A program made the position numbers and the translations under genes. DNA of 64,000 nucleotides from CAVQJU01 sp963729215 (lineage in GTDB: Bacteria > Acidobacteriota > Vicinamibacteria > Vicinamibacterales > CAVVIG01), in NCBI GenBank assembly GCA_963729215.1, contig CAVSND010000005.1:27288-91287 (forward strand), in the 5' to 3' direction. Shown here piece after piece: positions 37,150 through 46,350 of this stretch; position 1 is the stretch's first letter, and each line of letters opens with the position of its first letter. The notes under the pieces are model-generated. The model had not been told where the DNA came from, did no database searches, and saw only the letters and a program-made list of their open reading frames with translations.

Positions 37150-37677
37150 TTAGAGCTCTTCCACGACGATCTGCCCGTTGGTGTAGATGCAAATCTCGCT
37201 CGCAATCAGCATGGACTTTTCCGCGATGGCGCGCGCGTCGAGGTCCGTATTTGCGGCAAGCGCCTTGGCTGCTGCCAGCGCATACGGTCCGCCCGATCCA
37301 ATAGCGACGATGCCATCGTCGGGTTCGATGAGGTCGCCGGTGCCCGACAGGAGGAACATCGCCGTCTTGTCGAGGACGATGAGCATCGCTTCGAGACGGC
37401 GCAGCATGCGATCGGAGCGCCAGTCTTTCGCCAGCTCGACCGCCGATCGCTCCAGATTGCCGCGATATTGCTCGAGTTTGGATTCGAAGCGCGCGAACAG
37501 CGCGAACGAGTCGGCCGCCGATCCGGCGAAGCCGGCGAGGATTCGGTCGTTGTACAACCGGCGGATCTTGCGGGCGCCCTGCTTGACGACCGTCGCCCCG
37601 AACGTCACCTGTCCGTCGCCGGCCATCACGGATCGGTCGCGGTGACGGACCGCGAGGATCGTGGTGCTGTGAATCAT
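37150..37677 (-). CDS. hslV: ATP-dependent protease subunit HslV
   Basis: 175 residues of the proteasome-beta-like HslV. The N-terminus MIHSTTILAVRH contains the catalytic Thr exposed after processing; further motifs are GDGQVTFGATVVKQGARKIRRL, GFAGSAADSFALFARFE and GDLIEPDDGIVAIGSGGPYALAAAKAL. It forms the chamber of the HslUV protease. First gene of the leftward run hslV-hslU-lipoprotein-transaldolase. Confidence 0.97.
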   Translation of the reverse strand: MIHSTTILAVRHRDRSVMAGDGQVTFGATVVKQGARKIRRLYNDRILAGFAGSAADSFALFARFESKLEQYRGNLERSAVELAKDWRSDRMLRRLEAMLIVLDKTAMFLLSGTGDLIEPDDGIVAIGSGGPYALAAAKALAANTDLDARAIAEKSMLIASEICIYTNGQIVVEEL

Positions 37678-37744
37678 GGGGCGTTTTCGAGTCTATCGAT
37701 CGGCCGGAAATGGTGTCAAGAAACCGCGGCGGGTGTCACGAGGC

Positions 37745-38496
37745 CTACCAGACCCGCTTGACCTGCAGATCCAGGATGTTCTCGCTGGTGCTGAACGGCT
37801 GGTCGATGGTATTGCGTGAATTGGTCCTGATATACAGCACCGCCGTCTGCCACATCCGATTGGGTCGATACCCGACGCCGCCCCGATACCGCCGGCGGTT
37901 CGCAAATCGCTCGGTCGCATCGTCGGAGATCGGGACGAACCACTCCCAGTCGCCGATCAAATGGATCGTGCCGTCGCTCCCCATGTTCGGCCGATTGAGC
38001 GGGTACTGGAACTCGGCGCGGTTGCGGAAGCGCCCGCTCTCTGAAGACGGCTCATCGTCCGAATAAGAAAAGTGCCGCCACTCCCAGCGGACGAGGTCGC
38101 GAATCACGAGCCGCCGCTTGGGAAACTGCTCGTTGAACAGCACTCGTCGCTGGCGTGAGAAGAGATGGAACCGCGCGCCGCCGCGCACGCTCACCTCCGT
38201 TGTCTTGAGATCGTCGGTCTGCATCGTGCGGGCCAGCACGCTCTCGCCAACGGGATCCGCCCATTTCGTCACGGCGAATTCCGCCGACGGCGTCAGATCG
38301 AGGCTGGCCCACCCGGGCTGATCCGGCGGCCCGGCCACCAGGACTTTCGGCTCGAAATCGAGTGCGTAGGTGACGCGGGGACTGGGATGCCAATCGAGCG
38401 TGAAATTGCCCCACAGCTGGGTGGTGGGTTCGGTCTGCGCCAACGCGGACGCTGCGATCACAGGGCAGCGGCGAGCGTCGACGCGCGACGGCTCAT
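37745..38496 (-). CDS. DUF2490 outer-membrane protein (frameshift in signal)
   Basis: About 250 residues of a DUF2490-type barrel: LWGNFTLDWHPSPRVTYALDFEPK, GGARFHLFSRQRRVLFNEQFPKRRLVIRDLVRWEWR, RFRNRAEFQYPLNR, and an aromatic C-terminal residue (RVW). Members are surface proteins of unknown role. ATG 38496 opens MSRRASTLAAAL, which stops at once unless one base is added near 38455-38462; then VIAASALAQTEP completes a normal signal peptide. 67 bp upstream of hslV on the genome map but on the same strand after it. Confidence 0.78.
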
Positions 38497-38589
38497 GCGC
38501 TCTTACTATAACCGGCGCCGACATGGACGTCGGCGAAGCTCGCGGGAGAACTGCGAAGCGGTCGGGGAAGGTCTGTTAGGATTCAACGC

Positions 38590-39674
38590 GTGTTGCGGAA
38601 CCATCGGGTTGTCGCGTTGCTGCTGCTCACCTGGGTGCCGCTGGTGATTCTGGCAGCGGCGGGCGGGGTGGCGAGTGGGCGACCGCGTGAGCATCCCGTT
38701 GCTGTTCGATTACGTTGTGGATGCGCGGTTTCTCGTTGCGCTTCCCGTGCTGATTGCCGCCGAGGGCGTGATCTGGGCGAGAGTATCGCGCTCTCCCGGT
38801 ATCTCGTGCGGTCCGGTCTGATCGCGGCATCCGAGAGCCCACCCTGGAGGCGCTCGTGCGGCGATTCAGCGGCTGCGACGGTCAAGGCGGATATCCCGGT
38901 CCGTGGCGGCGATCGGCGGCGTGTTCGGGGTGATCTTTTTCCGCAAGGAATTTGCCGGCGACGCGTCCACATGGCAATTCGTGCCGGGTCCTTCCGGGCC
39001 GATCCGCTCGGCCGGCCGGCTGGTGGAACCTCCTGGTCAGCGTGCCGGTTTTCCAGTTCTTCATGCTGTTCTGGGTCTGGCGGTACCCGCTGGTGCTGGT
39101 TCCTGTTCCGCCTGTCGCGCCTCGATTTGGTGCTGCTCCCAAGCCATCCCGATCGCTCGGCAGGTCTGCGACCGATCGCTCAGGCGCATCAGGTACTGGG
39201 CGATCATCGTGTTCGCGCTGTCGTCGCTCGTCTCGGCCGACATCGGCCTCGAAATCGTCAAGGCGGGCGATCGCTCGACCGATTTCCGGATCGAGCTCGT
39301 CGCGTTTCTGGCCCTGAGCCTGCTCGTGCTGTTCGCGCCGCTCCTGGCGTTCTCGGGCAAACTGCTGGCCGCGCGCGACAGGGGGCTGATCGAATACGGT
39401 GCTGCTGGCCGCCGAGTACACCCACGCGTTCGACGCGAGATGGATTGGCCGACCAGCGGCTGAGCAGCGAGCTGCTCGGCAGCGCCGACATTCAATCGCT
39501 CGCCGATCTGGGGAACAGCTATCAGATCGTCGTGCGGGTTGCGGATCGTGCCGTTCGAGATGTTGAAGCCTGTCGCGATCGTGCTGGCCGTGGCACTCCC
39601 GTTCGTTCCGCTGGTGTTCGCGGTGATCTCGCCGATCGACGTCGCTCAAACGGATGATGCAGATTCTTTTGTGA
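38590..39674 (+). pseudogene. Degenerate polytopic membrane protein gene
   Basis: Recognisable protein sequence jumps between frames about nine times: LRNHRVVALLLLTWVPLVILAAAGG, then IPLLFDYVVDARFLVALPVLIAAEG, YLVRSGLIAASES, GGVFGVIFFRKEFAG, LLVSVPVFQFFMLFWVWRY, FRLSRLDLVLLPSHPDRSAGL, IIVFALSSLVSADIGLEI, LLAAEYTHAFDARW, LADLGNSYQIVV, VAIVLAVALPFVPLVF and SLKRMMQILL. Together they match a widespread uncharacterised membrane family with a WR..SRLDL.L.P.HPDR..GL motif. Such a density of shifts over 1.1 kb, in both directions, exceeds that of any other gene here. It is either a true pseudogene or a very poor stretch of sequence. Confidence 0.75.
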
Positions 39675-39682
39675 GCCACGAT

Positions 39683-40079
39683 ATGACAGACCTTCACGCG
39701 ACCCATGCGCCGACCGCGGACGACATGGCTCGGGAGCGGACGATCCTGGCCGCCGATCGCACCCTGATGGCGTGGATCAGGACCACGCTGTCGATGATCA
39801 GCTTCGGGTTCACCATCTACAAGTTCCTGCAGGCCATGTTCGAGTCGGGCAAGTCCACGCTCGTGGCGAGCCCCGCGGGGCCGCGGAATTTCGGCCTCGC
39901 GCTCATTTCTCTGGGCGTCTGGGCGCTCGCCATTGCGTGTCTCCAGTACTGGCGTGAGATGAGACGGTTCAATCCCGGACGCACACCCTTCTCGCTGGCG
40001 CTGGCCGTCGCCGGCTTCGTCGCGCTTGTTCGGGATTCTCGCGTTGATGAACATGCTGTTCCACGTCGGCCCCTTCTGA
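39683..40079 (+). CDS. DUF202 (YidH-like) membrane protein, frameshifted
   Basis: From ATG 39683, DDMARERTILAADRTLMAWIRTTLSMISFGFTIYKF is the DUF202 signature, followed by two further hydrophobic segments (FGLALISLGVWALAIACLQYW and SLALAVAGFVAL). The frame then fuses with the next gene; removing one base near 40030 gives the natural end GILALMNMLFHVGPF with stop at 40079, about 131 residues. A small inner-membrane protein of unknown role. Confidence 0.8.
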
Positions 40080-40087
40080 GCGGCGCC

Positions 40088-41248
40088 ATGCTCGAAAGCT
40101 TCGTCGGCGCGTTGTTCCTCTCCACGGTGCTGTTTGCCGGGTGGCGGCTGACGCCATCGATCGGACACGGACGCCGGCGGGTCGCGTCGGCGTCGGCCGG
40201 CGTGGCCGTCGCCTACGTGTTCATCTACATGCTCCCCGAGCTGAACGAGGCCGGCGACGCCTTCGTCGAAGCGACCAGGCGGCTGTCGCTGCCGCTGCCG
40301 GAATACCGCGTGTATGTCGCCGCGCTGGTCGGCTTCGTCCTGATGTTCGGCGTCGAGCACCTGCGGAAGTGGTCGCGCCGCAACCCCGAGGCCGGCGGCG
40401 AATCGGCCGACGCGCGGACGTTCAGACTGCACGTCGGAGGGTTCGCGATGTACGCCGGGCTCGTCAGCCTGACGATGGCCGAAAGCGCGTCTCGCGGCGA
40501 GCTGCCTGTCGCTTTGTACCGTCTCGCGATGGGGCTGCACTTCGTGGGCGCCGCCGGGGATCTCTACGTCGAGCACGGACCGCTGTACATGAATCCGGGC
40601 CGGTACATGCTCGCGGCAGCCGTGCTTGCGGGCTGGGCACTCGGGACGCTGATTCGGGTTCCGCCGGTGACGTTCTACACGCTGGTCGGCCTGATATCCG
40701 GAGGCGTCGTGGTCACCAGCATGATCATGGAGCTGCCGAGCGAAAAGGACGGACGGTTCTGGCCGTTCGTGTGCGGCGCGGCCGGCTACGCGCTGGTGCT
40801 GCTGCTCCTCGCCCGCGTGCGCCTCGGCGGCGCGGAAGGGCCGGCGTTTCAGGTCGCGAACGACATCGTCGACCGGGTGGCGGCGCGCGTCACCGGGCCA
40901 TTACACTTCCGATTCATCCTGCAGCCGCTGATGGCGATCGCCCTCGGCGTTCGCGACGGCCGCCTGGATGCGAGGGCCGGCACCCCGCCGTTCGTCATCG
41001 ATGTCCTGTTCGGATCCGAAAACCGCGGCGAGTACATCTCGAGCGCGCTGAAGAATCTGGCGACGCCGGTCGCGATCGGCACCGTGCTCGATGCCGTTTC
41101 CCAGTATCAGATCTTCGAGCACGTCCGGCCGCTCGGCGCGCTGCTTGTCGGCTTCGGGATCCTGGGCGTGCCTTATGTGCTCGCCCGCGGCCTCACCAAT
41201 CGATTCACCGTGCCCCGCCACGCCCAGGCCGCGAGCTCAAGCAAATAG
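40088..41248 (+). CDS. Polytopic membrane protein of unknown function
   Basis: 386 residues from ATG 40088. The first 230 residues contain about eight hydrophobic segments, starting MLESFVGALFLSTVLFAGW, with a ZIP-transporter-like feel (AYVFIYMLPELNEAG, FGVEHLRKWSR, GLHFVGAAGDLYVEHGP) but no clear metal motif. The C-terminal third (PPFVIDVLFGSENRGEYISSALKNLATPVAIGTVLDAVSQYQIFEHVRP) is more polar and may be a separate domain. Seven bases downstream of the DUF202 gene, so probably co-transcribed. Confidence 0.72.
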   Translation: MLESFVGALFLSTVLFAGWRLTPSIGHGRRRVASASAGVAVAYVFIYMLPELNEAGDAFVEATRRLSLPLPEYRVYVAALVGFVLMFGVEHLRKWSRRNPEAGGESADARTFRLHVGGFAMYAGLVSLTMAESASRGELPVALYRLAMGLHFVGAAGDLYVEHGPLYMNPGRYMLAAAVLAGWALGTLIRVPPVTFYTLVGLISGGVVVTSMIMELPSEKDGRFWPFVCGAAGYALVLLLLARVRLGGAEGPAFQVANDIVDRVAARVTGPLHFRFILQPLMAIALGVRDGRLDARAGTPPFVIDVLFGSENRGEYISSALKNLATPVAIGTVLDAVSQYQIFEHVRPLGALLVGFGILGVPYVLARGLTNRFTVPRHAQAASSSK

Positions 41249-41328
41249 CGTCTGACACACATATCGCTCAGTTCTCGACGGCAGTTCGGCAACTCATCTG
41301 TGCTACATTCCGCAGGCTGGGAGGATTC

Positions 41329-41946
41329 GTGAGGCGCCTGATATTCGCATCGATCCTGCTGATCGCGTTGCCGGCTTCCGGCGCGGACCCGAACTTCACC
41401 GTGACGTGGAAGAACCCGGCCGCGGGGAACGTCGCCTATGCGGGCAAGAAGGTCGTCGGCCTCATCGTGAGCGACGACATGCCGCTCCGGCAGAGTGCCG
41501 AGGAGGCCCTTGCACGCGAGCTGACCGCGAAGGGCGTCAAGGGCGTTCCCGCCTACCAGATGATTCCGAAAGAGGAAGTGCGCGACAAGGACCGCGCGAA
41601 AGCGTGGTTCGAGCGCACGGACACGGCGGCCGTCGTCATCATGCGCCTCGTGGATATCGGCAAGGAAACCAGGCCCACGGTTGTCGCCTGGGAAAGCGCC
41701 CCGTACTACGGGTCGCTGTGGGGCTACTACCCCTACGCATGGGGAGCGACGATCGATCTCACCCCGAACAAGACAACCGTCACCGTGGTCGTCGAGACGC
41801 TCGTGTTCGACGTCCCCGGCAACAAACTGCTCTGGGCGGGCACCAGCGAGACCACCAACCCCAAGGGCGCGCAGCAGCTCGTCAAGAGCCTCGTCAACGC
41901 TGCCGCCGAGCAGATGAGAAAAGACGGCCTGATCCGCAAGAACTAG
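41329..41946 (+). CDS. Secreted DUF4136-like protein
   Basis: 205 residues from GTG 41329, preceded by GGGAGG. A Sec signal peptide (MRRLIFASILLIALPASGA) is followed by a mature part with KVVGLIVSDDMPLRQSAEEALARELTAKGVKGVPAYQMIPKEE and a Tyr/Trp-rich stretch YYGSLWGYYPYAWG, then LVFDVPGNKLLWAGTSETTNPKGAQQLVKSLV. The layout resembles DUF4136-type periplasmic proteins; function unknown. Confidence 0.75.
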   Translation: MRRLIFASILLIALPASGADPNFTVTWKNPAAGNVAYAGKKVVGLIVSDDMPLRQSAEEALARELTAKGVKGVPAYQMIPKEEVRDKDRAKAWFERTDTAAVVIMRLVDIGKETRPTVVAWESAPYYGSLWGYYPYAWGATIDLTPNKTTVTVVVETLVFDVPGNKLLWAGTSETTNPKGAQQLVKSLVNAAAEQMRKDGLIRKN

Positions 41947-42018
41947 AGACGCCTGACCGTCATCTTGCCCAATTCCGGCGCTGATGGACGTGTACCGTTC
42001 ACCGGAGGACGGTCTGAT

Positions 42019-43383
42019 ATGAACTGCCGCGCTCTCGTGCTCATTTGCGGGTTGGCGTGCGTGCCCGCGGCGGCATTCGCGCAAGGGGGGCAGGATCTCG
42101 TCACGCCGCCGGGCAACGTCCTGTTGCCGAACTACAACAACGTGCCGGTGGGTCCGAACGCCGGCCTCGAGGGGAGCGCCTACGTGGCGCGCGTGGGCGA
42201 TCCGTCCTCCGCGTGGCTGAACCCGGCGGGCCTGTCGCGGGCGGAGAGCGGCGAGATCAGCGGGAGCTCCGGGTTGTTTCAACTCGCAACCGTGACACCG
42301 TCGTCGCTGCCCGACACCGGCGGGTCGGTGCAGCAGCTGCCGAGCCTCGTCGGGTTCACGGCGACCAATGTGTTCCGCAAGGGTCTGACCATCGGTCTGA
42401 GCATCCTCACCGCGAGCTCGTGGTCCCAGCAAACCGACTCCCAGCTGGTCGTCGATCACGGGTCGGCGCGCGAGCGCTTCGCGTACTCCGCCGACTCGGA
42501 ATACCAGCAGCATGTGGGCGCGGCGGGCGTTGGATTCGCGCACGGGGCTCTTCGCATCGGCGGCAGCCTGGCGTTCGTCTATACCGACGTCATCAAGAAC
42601 GAAGTGGTCAGCGATCGGCTCGCCGGCGCGGCATCCCTGCGTTCGCTGCTGGCCGAAACGCGAGCGTCAGGATCGGCGTTCCAGCTGCGCCCTCTGTTCG
42701 GCGTGCAATACGACGTGTCGCCCCACGTGCGAACCGGCCTGATGGTCAGGACGCCTGCGCTGACGCTCTTGTCGAGCGGGACGACCACGGCCGATGTCCT
42801 CGCCGAAAACGGGTCGTCGTCTGTGGGCGCGTCGTTCTTCGACTCGAACGCGACGTTCGAAAATCACCTGCCGTTCGAGTTTCACGGCGGCGTCGCCTAC
42901 GTCGGCGCCCGCACCGAAATCGAAGTGGACGTTCAGGCGTATACGCCTGTTTCCCGGTACGCGATGTTTGCCAGCGATCAGCCGATTGCCACCTATGTGA
43001 ACCCCGGAAGCGGATCAGCGCCGGTGATTACCACGGCACCGTTCGGCGGCGCGGTCTCGGCGTTCCGGGGATTTGCCAACGTCGCCGTCGGCGGCCACTT
43101 CGTGCTGACGTCAAATGGCGTCTGGCGGCTGCACTACAGCGTGGGGTCGGACCTTTCGCCGGTCGCGGACGACGACAAGGTCTTCACCAAGGTGAATCTG
43201 TTCAGCTGGACACTGGGCCTGAGCGGCACGAAGGGAAAGTTTCAATTCACGGCCGGCGTCAACTCGCGCACGGGATCGTCGGACGACGTCCTCGTCCGCA
43301 ACCTGCAGAACGGCGATCAGGTCAAGTCCAGCATGGATATCCGGACGATCGGATTGATCTACTCGCTGTCCTACAAGTTCTAG
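42019..43383 (+). CDS. OmpP1/FadL/TodX-family outer-membrane transporter
   Basis: 454 residues with signal peptide MNCRALVLICGLACVPAAAFAQ. The FadL-type start is visible in PNAGLEGSAYVARVGDPSSAWLNPAGLSRAE (the NPA motif), and the rest is a long alternating-strand barrel ending in Phe. FadL channels take up hydrophobic compounds such as fatty acids. Its stop is two bases from the stop of the opposing transglycosylase gene. Confidence 0.88.
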   Translation: MNCRALVLICGLACVPAAAFAQGGQDLVTPPGNVLLPNYNNVPVGPNAGLEGSAYVARVGDPSSAWLNPAGLSRAESGEISGSSGLFQLATVTPSSLPDTGGSVQQLPSLVGFTATNVFRKGLTIGLSILTASSWSQQTDSQLVVDHGSARERFAYSADSEYQQHVGAAGVGFAHGALRIGGSLAFVYTDVIKNEVVSDRLAGAASLRSLLAETRASGSAFQLRPLFGVQYDVSPHVRTGLMVRTPALTLLSSGTTTADVLAENGSSSVGASFFDSNATFENHLPFEFHGGVAYVGARTEIEVDVQAYTPVSRYAMFASDQPIATYVNPGSGSAPVITTAPFGGAVSAFRGFANVAVGGHFVLTSNGVWRLHYSVGSDLSPVADDDKVFTKVNLFSWTLGLSGTKGKFQFTAGVNSRTGSSDDVLVRNLQNGDQVKSSMDIRTIGLIYSLSYKF

Positions 43384-43385
43384 CG

Positions 43386-44952
43386 TTAGTTGCCGGCCTT
43401 CGCCTTCGCCCGCTGCTGCTGCTGCTCGGTGAGGATCGTGTACGCGAGATAGTACTTATAGATGTTGGAGACGTACTGCACGGTCTCCCGCCCGATCGAC
43501 TCGGCGGCCACGAGCTCCACGTTGTTGAACCACAGATTCTGGTTGAGCCCGCGTTTGGCGGCGCGCTGCCGCAGCTGGCGGATGCGGTTGGGTCCGGCAT
43601 TGTAGGACGCAAACGTGAACAAGGCCTTGTTCAGCTTATCCATCGGTTCGTCCTTGTAGTAGCTGTCGATCATGAAGCGCATGTACTTCACGCCGGCGTG
43701 GATGTTCGCCTCCATCTGGGTGATGTCGCCGACCTTCATCTCGGCGCCGGTCGCGGGCATCAGCTGCATGACGCCGACCGCGCCGACCGCGCTCTTCTTG
43801 TTCTGATCGAGGCCGGACTCCTGGTAGCCCTGCGCGGCCATCAGCAGATAGTCGAGCATTGTACTGTTCGCTGTATTTGCGCAGGAAGTCCACCGTCTGC
43901 TGAAGACTTCGCAACGTCGTCCTTGGCCGTGGCGCTCTTTGCGAATTTCACGCTCTTCAGATACTTCTGCGTCAGCACGTTGCGCTCCAGCGAGCCTTCC
44001 GGATACTTCGCCACGAACCCGTTCAGCTCCGCCATCAACATCGGGCTGTTCTTCCGGATCATCATCGCCGTCTGGCCGTCGGTCCGCACGGCCGCGTCCG
44101 TACTGAGGACGAGCTTCGGAAACACCTGCTTCCAGAACTGCGCGACGTAGTCGTCCACCATCGTCATAGGCGCCAGCCCGGCGTTCACCATTTCGAGGAT
44201 GTCCTCGTCTGCGAGCACTTCCGGGGCGGGCCGGATCTTCACGGGCGGCTTGCCGGCCGCCGCAAGACGGGCGTTGAACTGCTTGACGTTCTCGGCCGAC
44301 ACGTCCGACGCGCGGAGGTAGACCTCTTTGCCGCTCAGGTCCTCCACGCTGGAGATAGGCGCCACGCCAGGGCCGCTCACGATGATGGACGAGATGCCGC
44401 TGCGTGTGGGACTTGGTGAAGTCCACCTTCTCCTTGCGCCACGCCGTGATCAGCTTGCCCGCGGCGACGATGTCTCCGCGGCCCTCGAGGAGCGCCGGGA
44501 TGAGATCGTCGGCCGCGACCGGCACGAACATCGACCTTCACCCGAACGTTCTTGTTGTTGAGCCGCTTGTTCAGGTTGTCCTCGAACAGGCGGAACGCAT
44601 CGGCGACCATGCCCATCTGAGCGCCCTTGTCCACGAAGAACGTGGTCTTCGAGTAGACGGTCAGCACGCGAATGACTTTGCGTTCGATCATCCCGTCGAG
44701 GTCGCCCGTCCACTTGCCGACGAGTTTGTCCGCGACGGGGTTGTCGAACGTGTCGAGATCGGATGCGGGCTCTTTGGCGGCGCCGTCGGCTTGCGCGGCC
44801 GCCGGGGCGGGACTGGCCGCTGACGCGGAATCGGCCTGCGGAGCGGCGGCCTGGGATGCCGGTGGAGAAGGAGGCGCGTTCCCGCAGGCGATGGATGCCA
44901 GCAGGAACACGCAGAATAGCAACAGCCGGGTCGAGTTGTTTTTCAAAATCAT
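43386..44952 (-). CDS. MltF-like lytic transglycosylase lipoprotein (three frameshifts)
   Basis: ATG 44952 starts a lipoprotein signal with lipobox LASIAC. Next comes a periplasmic binding-protein (SBP_bac_3) domain: KVIRVLTVYSKTTFFVDKGAQMGMVADAFRLFE, DDLIPALLEGRGDIVAAGKLIT, VEDLSGKEVYLRASD. The end is an SLT domain with catalytic Glu in AQGYQESGLDQ and GAVGVMQLMPATGAEM, ALFTFASYNAGPNRIRQLR. The three parts lie in different frames, joined by single-base corrections near 44525, 44395 and 43880. MltF-type enzymes cleave peptidoglycan. Corrected length about 520 residues. Whether it is a pseudogene or mis-sequenced cannot be told. Confidence 0.85.
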
Positions 44953-45084
44953 CCTTTCAGACACCACTGTCTTCCGACACACTCCCTCGACGGCCAGTCC
45001 GCCAGCGAGCCATCTCGGGCCGCTTCGCGGGGTAGCTTATCAGGATCGGCCCGGCGCAGGCCTGCCTTATGATGACCTGAGTCG

Positions 45085-46350
45085 ATGACACCGAATCCAT
45101 TCGAACGACGCGAGTTTCATCTGCTGTCGAAGCCAACCGGCGCCATCTGCAACCTGGATTGCAAGTACTGCTTCTTCCTGTCCAAGGAGATGCTGTATCC
45201 GGGGAGCCGGTTCCGGATGGCGGACGACATGCTCGAGACGTACATCCGGCAGTTGCTCGAGTCGCAACCCGGGCCGGATGTCCAGGTGGCATGGCAAGGC
45301 GGCGAGCCTACGCTGATGGGCCTCGAGTTCTTCAAGAAGTCGATCGAGTACGTCGAGCGTTACCGCCGGCCGGCGCAGCACGTCTCCTACACGCTGCAGA
45401 CCAACGGCACGAAAATCGACGCCGAGTGGGCGGCGTTCCTGGGCGCTCACGATTTCCTGATCGGCCTCAGCATCGACGGCCCGCGCCATCTGCACGACGC
45501 CTATCGCGTGGACAAGGGCGGCCAGGGCAGCTTCGATCAGGTCATGGAGGGCTGGACGGCGCTGATGGCGCACAAGGTCAACGTGAACGTCCTGTGCACG
45601 GTGCACGCGGCCAACGGCGATCAGCCGCTCGAGGTCTACAAGTTCTTCCGCGACGATCTCGGCGCGCGGTACGTGCAGTTCATTCCGATCGTGGAGCGGG
45701 TGACGTCAGAGCTGCTGCCGATCGCGAACCAGGGCTGGGGTGAGCGTGGCTCCGATCCGCGCCCCTTGTACCTGACCGAGGGCCATCATGTCACCGACCG
45801 ATCGGTGTCATCGGAGCAGTGGGGCCGTTTCCTGATCGGCGTCTTCGACGAGTGGGTTCGCGCGGACGTGGGTACTGTGTTCGTGCAGATGTTCGACGCC
45901 GCGCTCGCCTCGTGGGTGGGCGCCCCGCCGTCGATGTGCGTGTTCGCGGAAACCTGCGGCAATGCGCTCGCGCTCGAGCACAACGGCGACCTGTATTCCT
46001 GCGATCACTTCGTCGAGCCGAAATACCGGCTCGGGAACATCCAGGAAGTCCACATGCTGGAGCTCGTGTCGTCCGAAGCCCAGCGCCAGTTCGGCCTCGC
46101 CAAGCGGGACACGCTCCCGAAATACTGCCGCGAGTGCGCGGTGCGTTTCGCCTGCCACGGCGAGTGTCCGAAGAACCGCTTCATCAGCACGCCGGACGGA
46201 GAACCAGGCCTGAACTATCTCTGTGCGGGCTACAAGGCGTTCTTCTCACACATCGATCGGCCTATGAAGATGATGGCCGATCTCCTTCGTCGCGGCCGCT
46301 ACGCGGACGAGGCCATGGCTCTTCTCCAGGCGAACCCGGCCTCTCAGTAG
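45085..46350 (+). CDS. Radical SAM/SPASM enzyme, anaerobic sulfatase-maturase type
   Basis: 421 residues. The radical SAM cluster motif is CNLDCKYC (Cys22, 26, 29). The C-terminal SPASM domain provides cysteines for two more clusters: CVFAETCGNALALEHNGDLYSCDHFVEP and YCRECAVRFACHGECPKN. Overall this is the anSME pattern, which converts an active-site Cys or Ser of sulfatases to formylglycine. No sulfatase with the C/S-x-P-x-R site is in the window, so the partner is elsewhere or the substrate differs. Convergent with an amino acid permease; the gap carries word repeats. Confidence 0.92.
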   Translation: MTPNPFERREFHLLSKPTGAICNLDCKYCFFLSKEMLYPGSRFRMADDMLETYIRQLLESQPGPDVQVAWQGGEPTLMGLEFFKKSIEYVERYRRPAQHVSYTLQTNGTKIDAEWAAFLGAHDFLIGLSIDGPRHLHDAYRVDKGGQGSFDQVMEGWTALMAHKVNVNVLCTVHAANGDQPLEVYKFFRDDLGARYVQFIPIVERVTSELLPIANQGWGERGSDPRPLYLTEGHHVTDRSVSSEQWGRFLIGVFDEWVRADVGTVFVQMFDAALASWVGAPPSMCVFAETCGNALALEHNGDLYSCDHFVEPKYRLGNIQEVHMLELVSSEAQRQFGLAKRDTLPKYCRECAVRFACHGECPKNRFISTPDGEPGLNYLCAGYKAFFSHIDRPMKMMADLLRRGRYADEAMALLQANPASQ

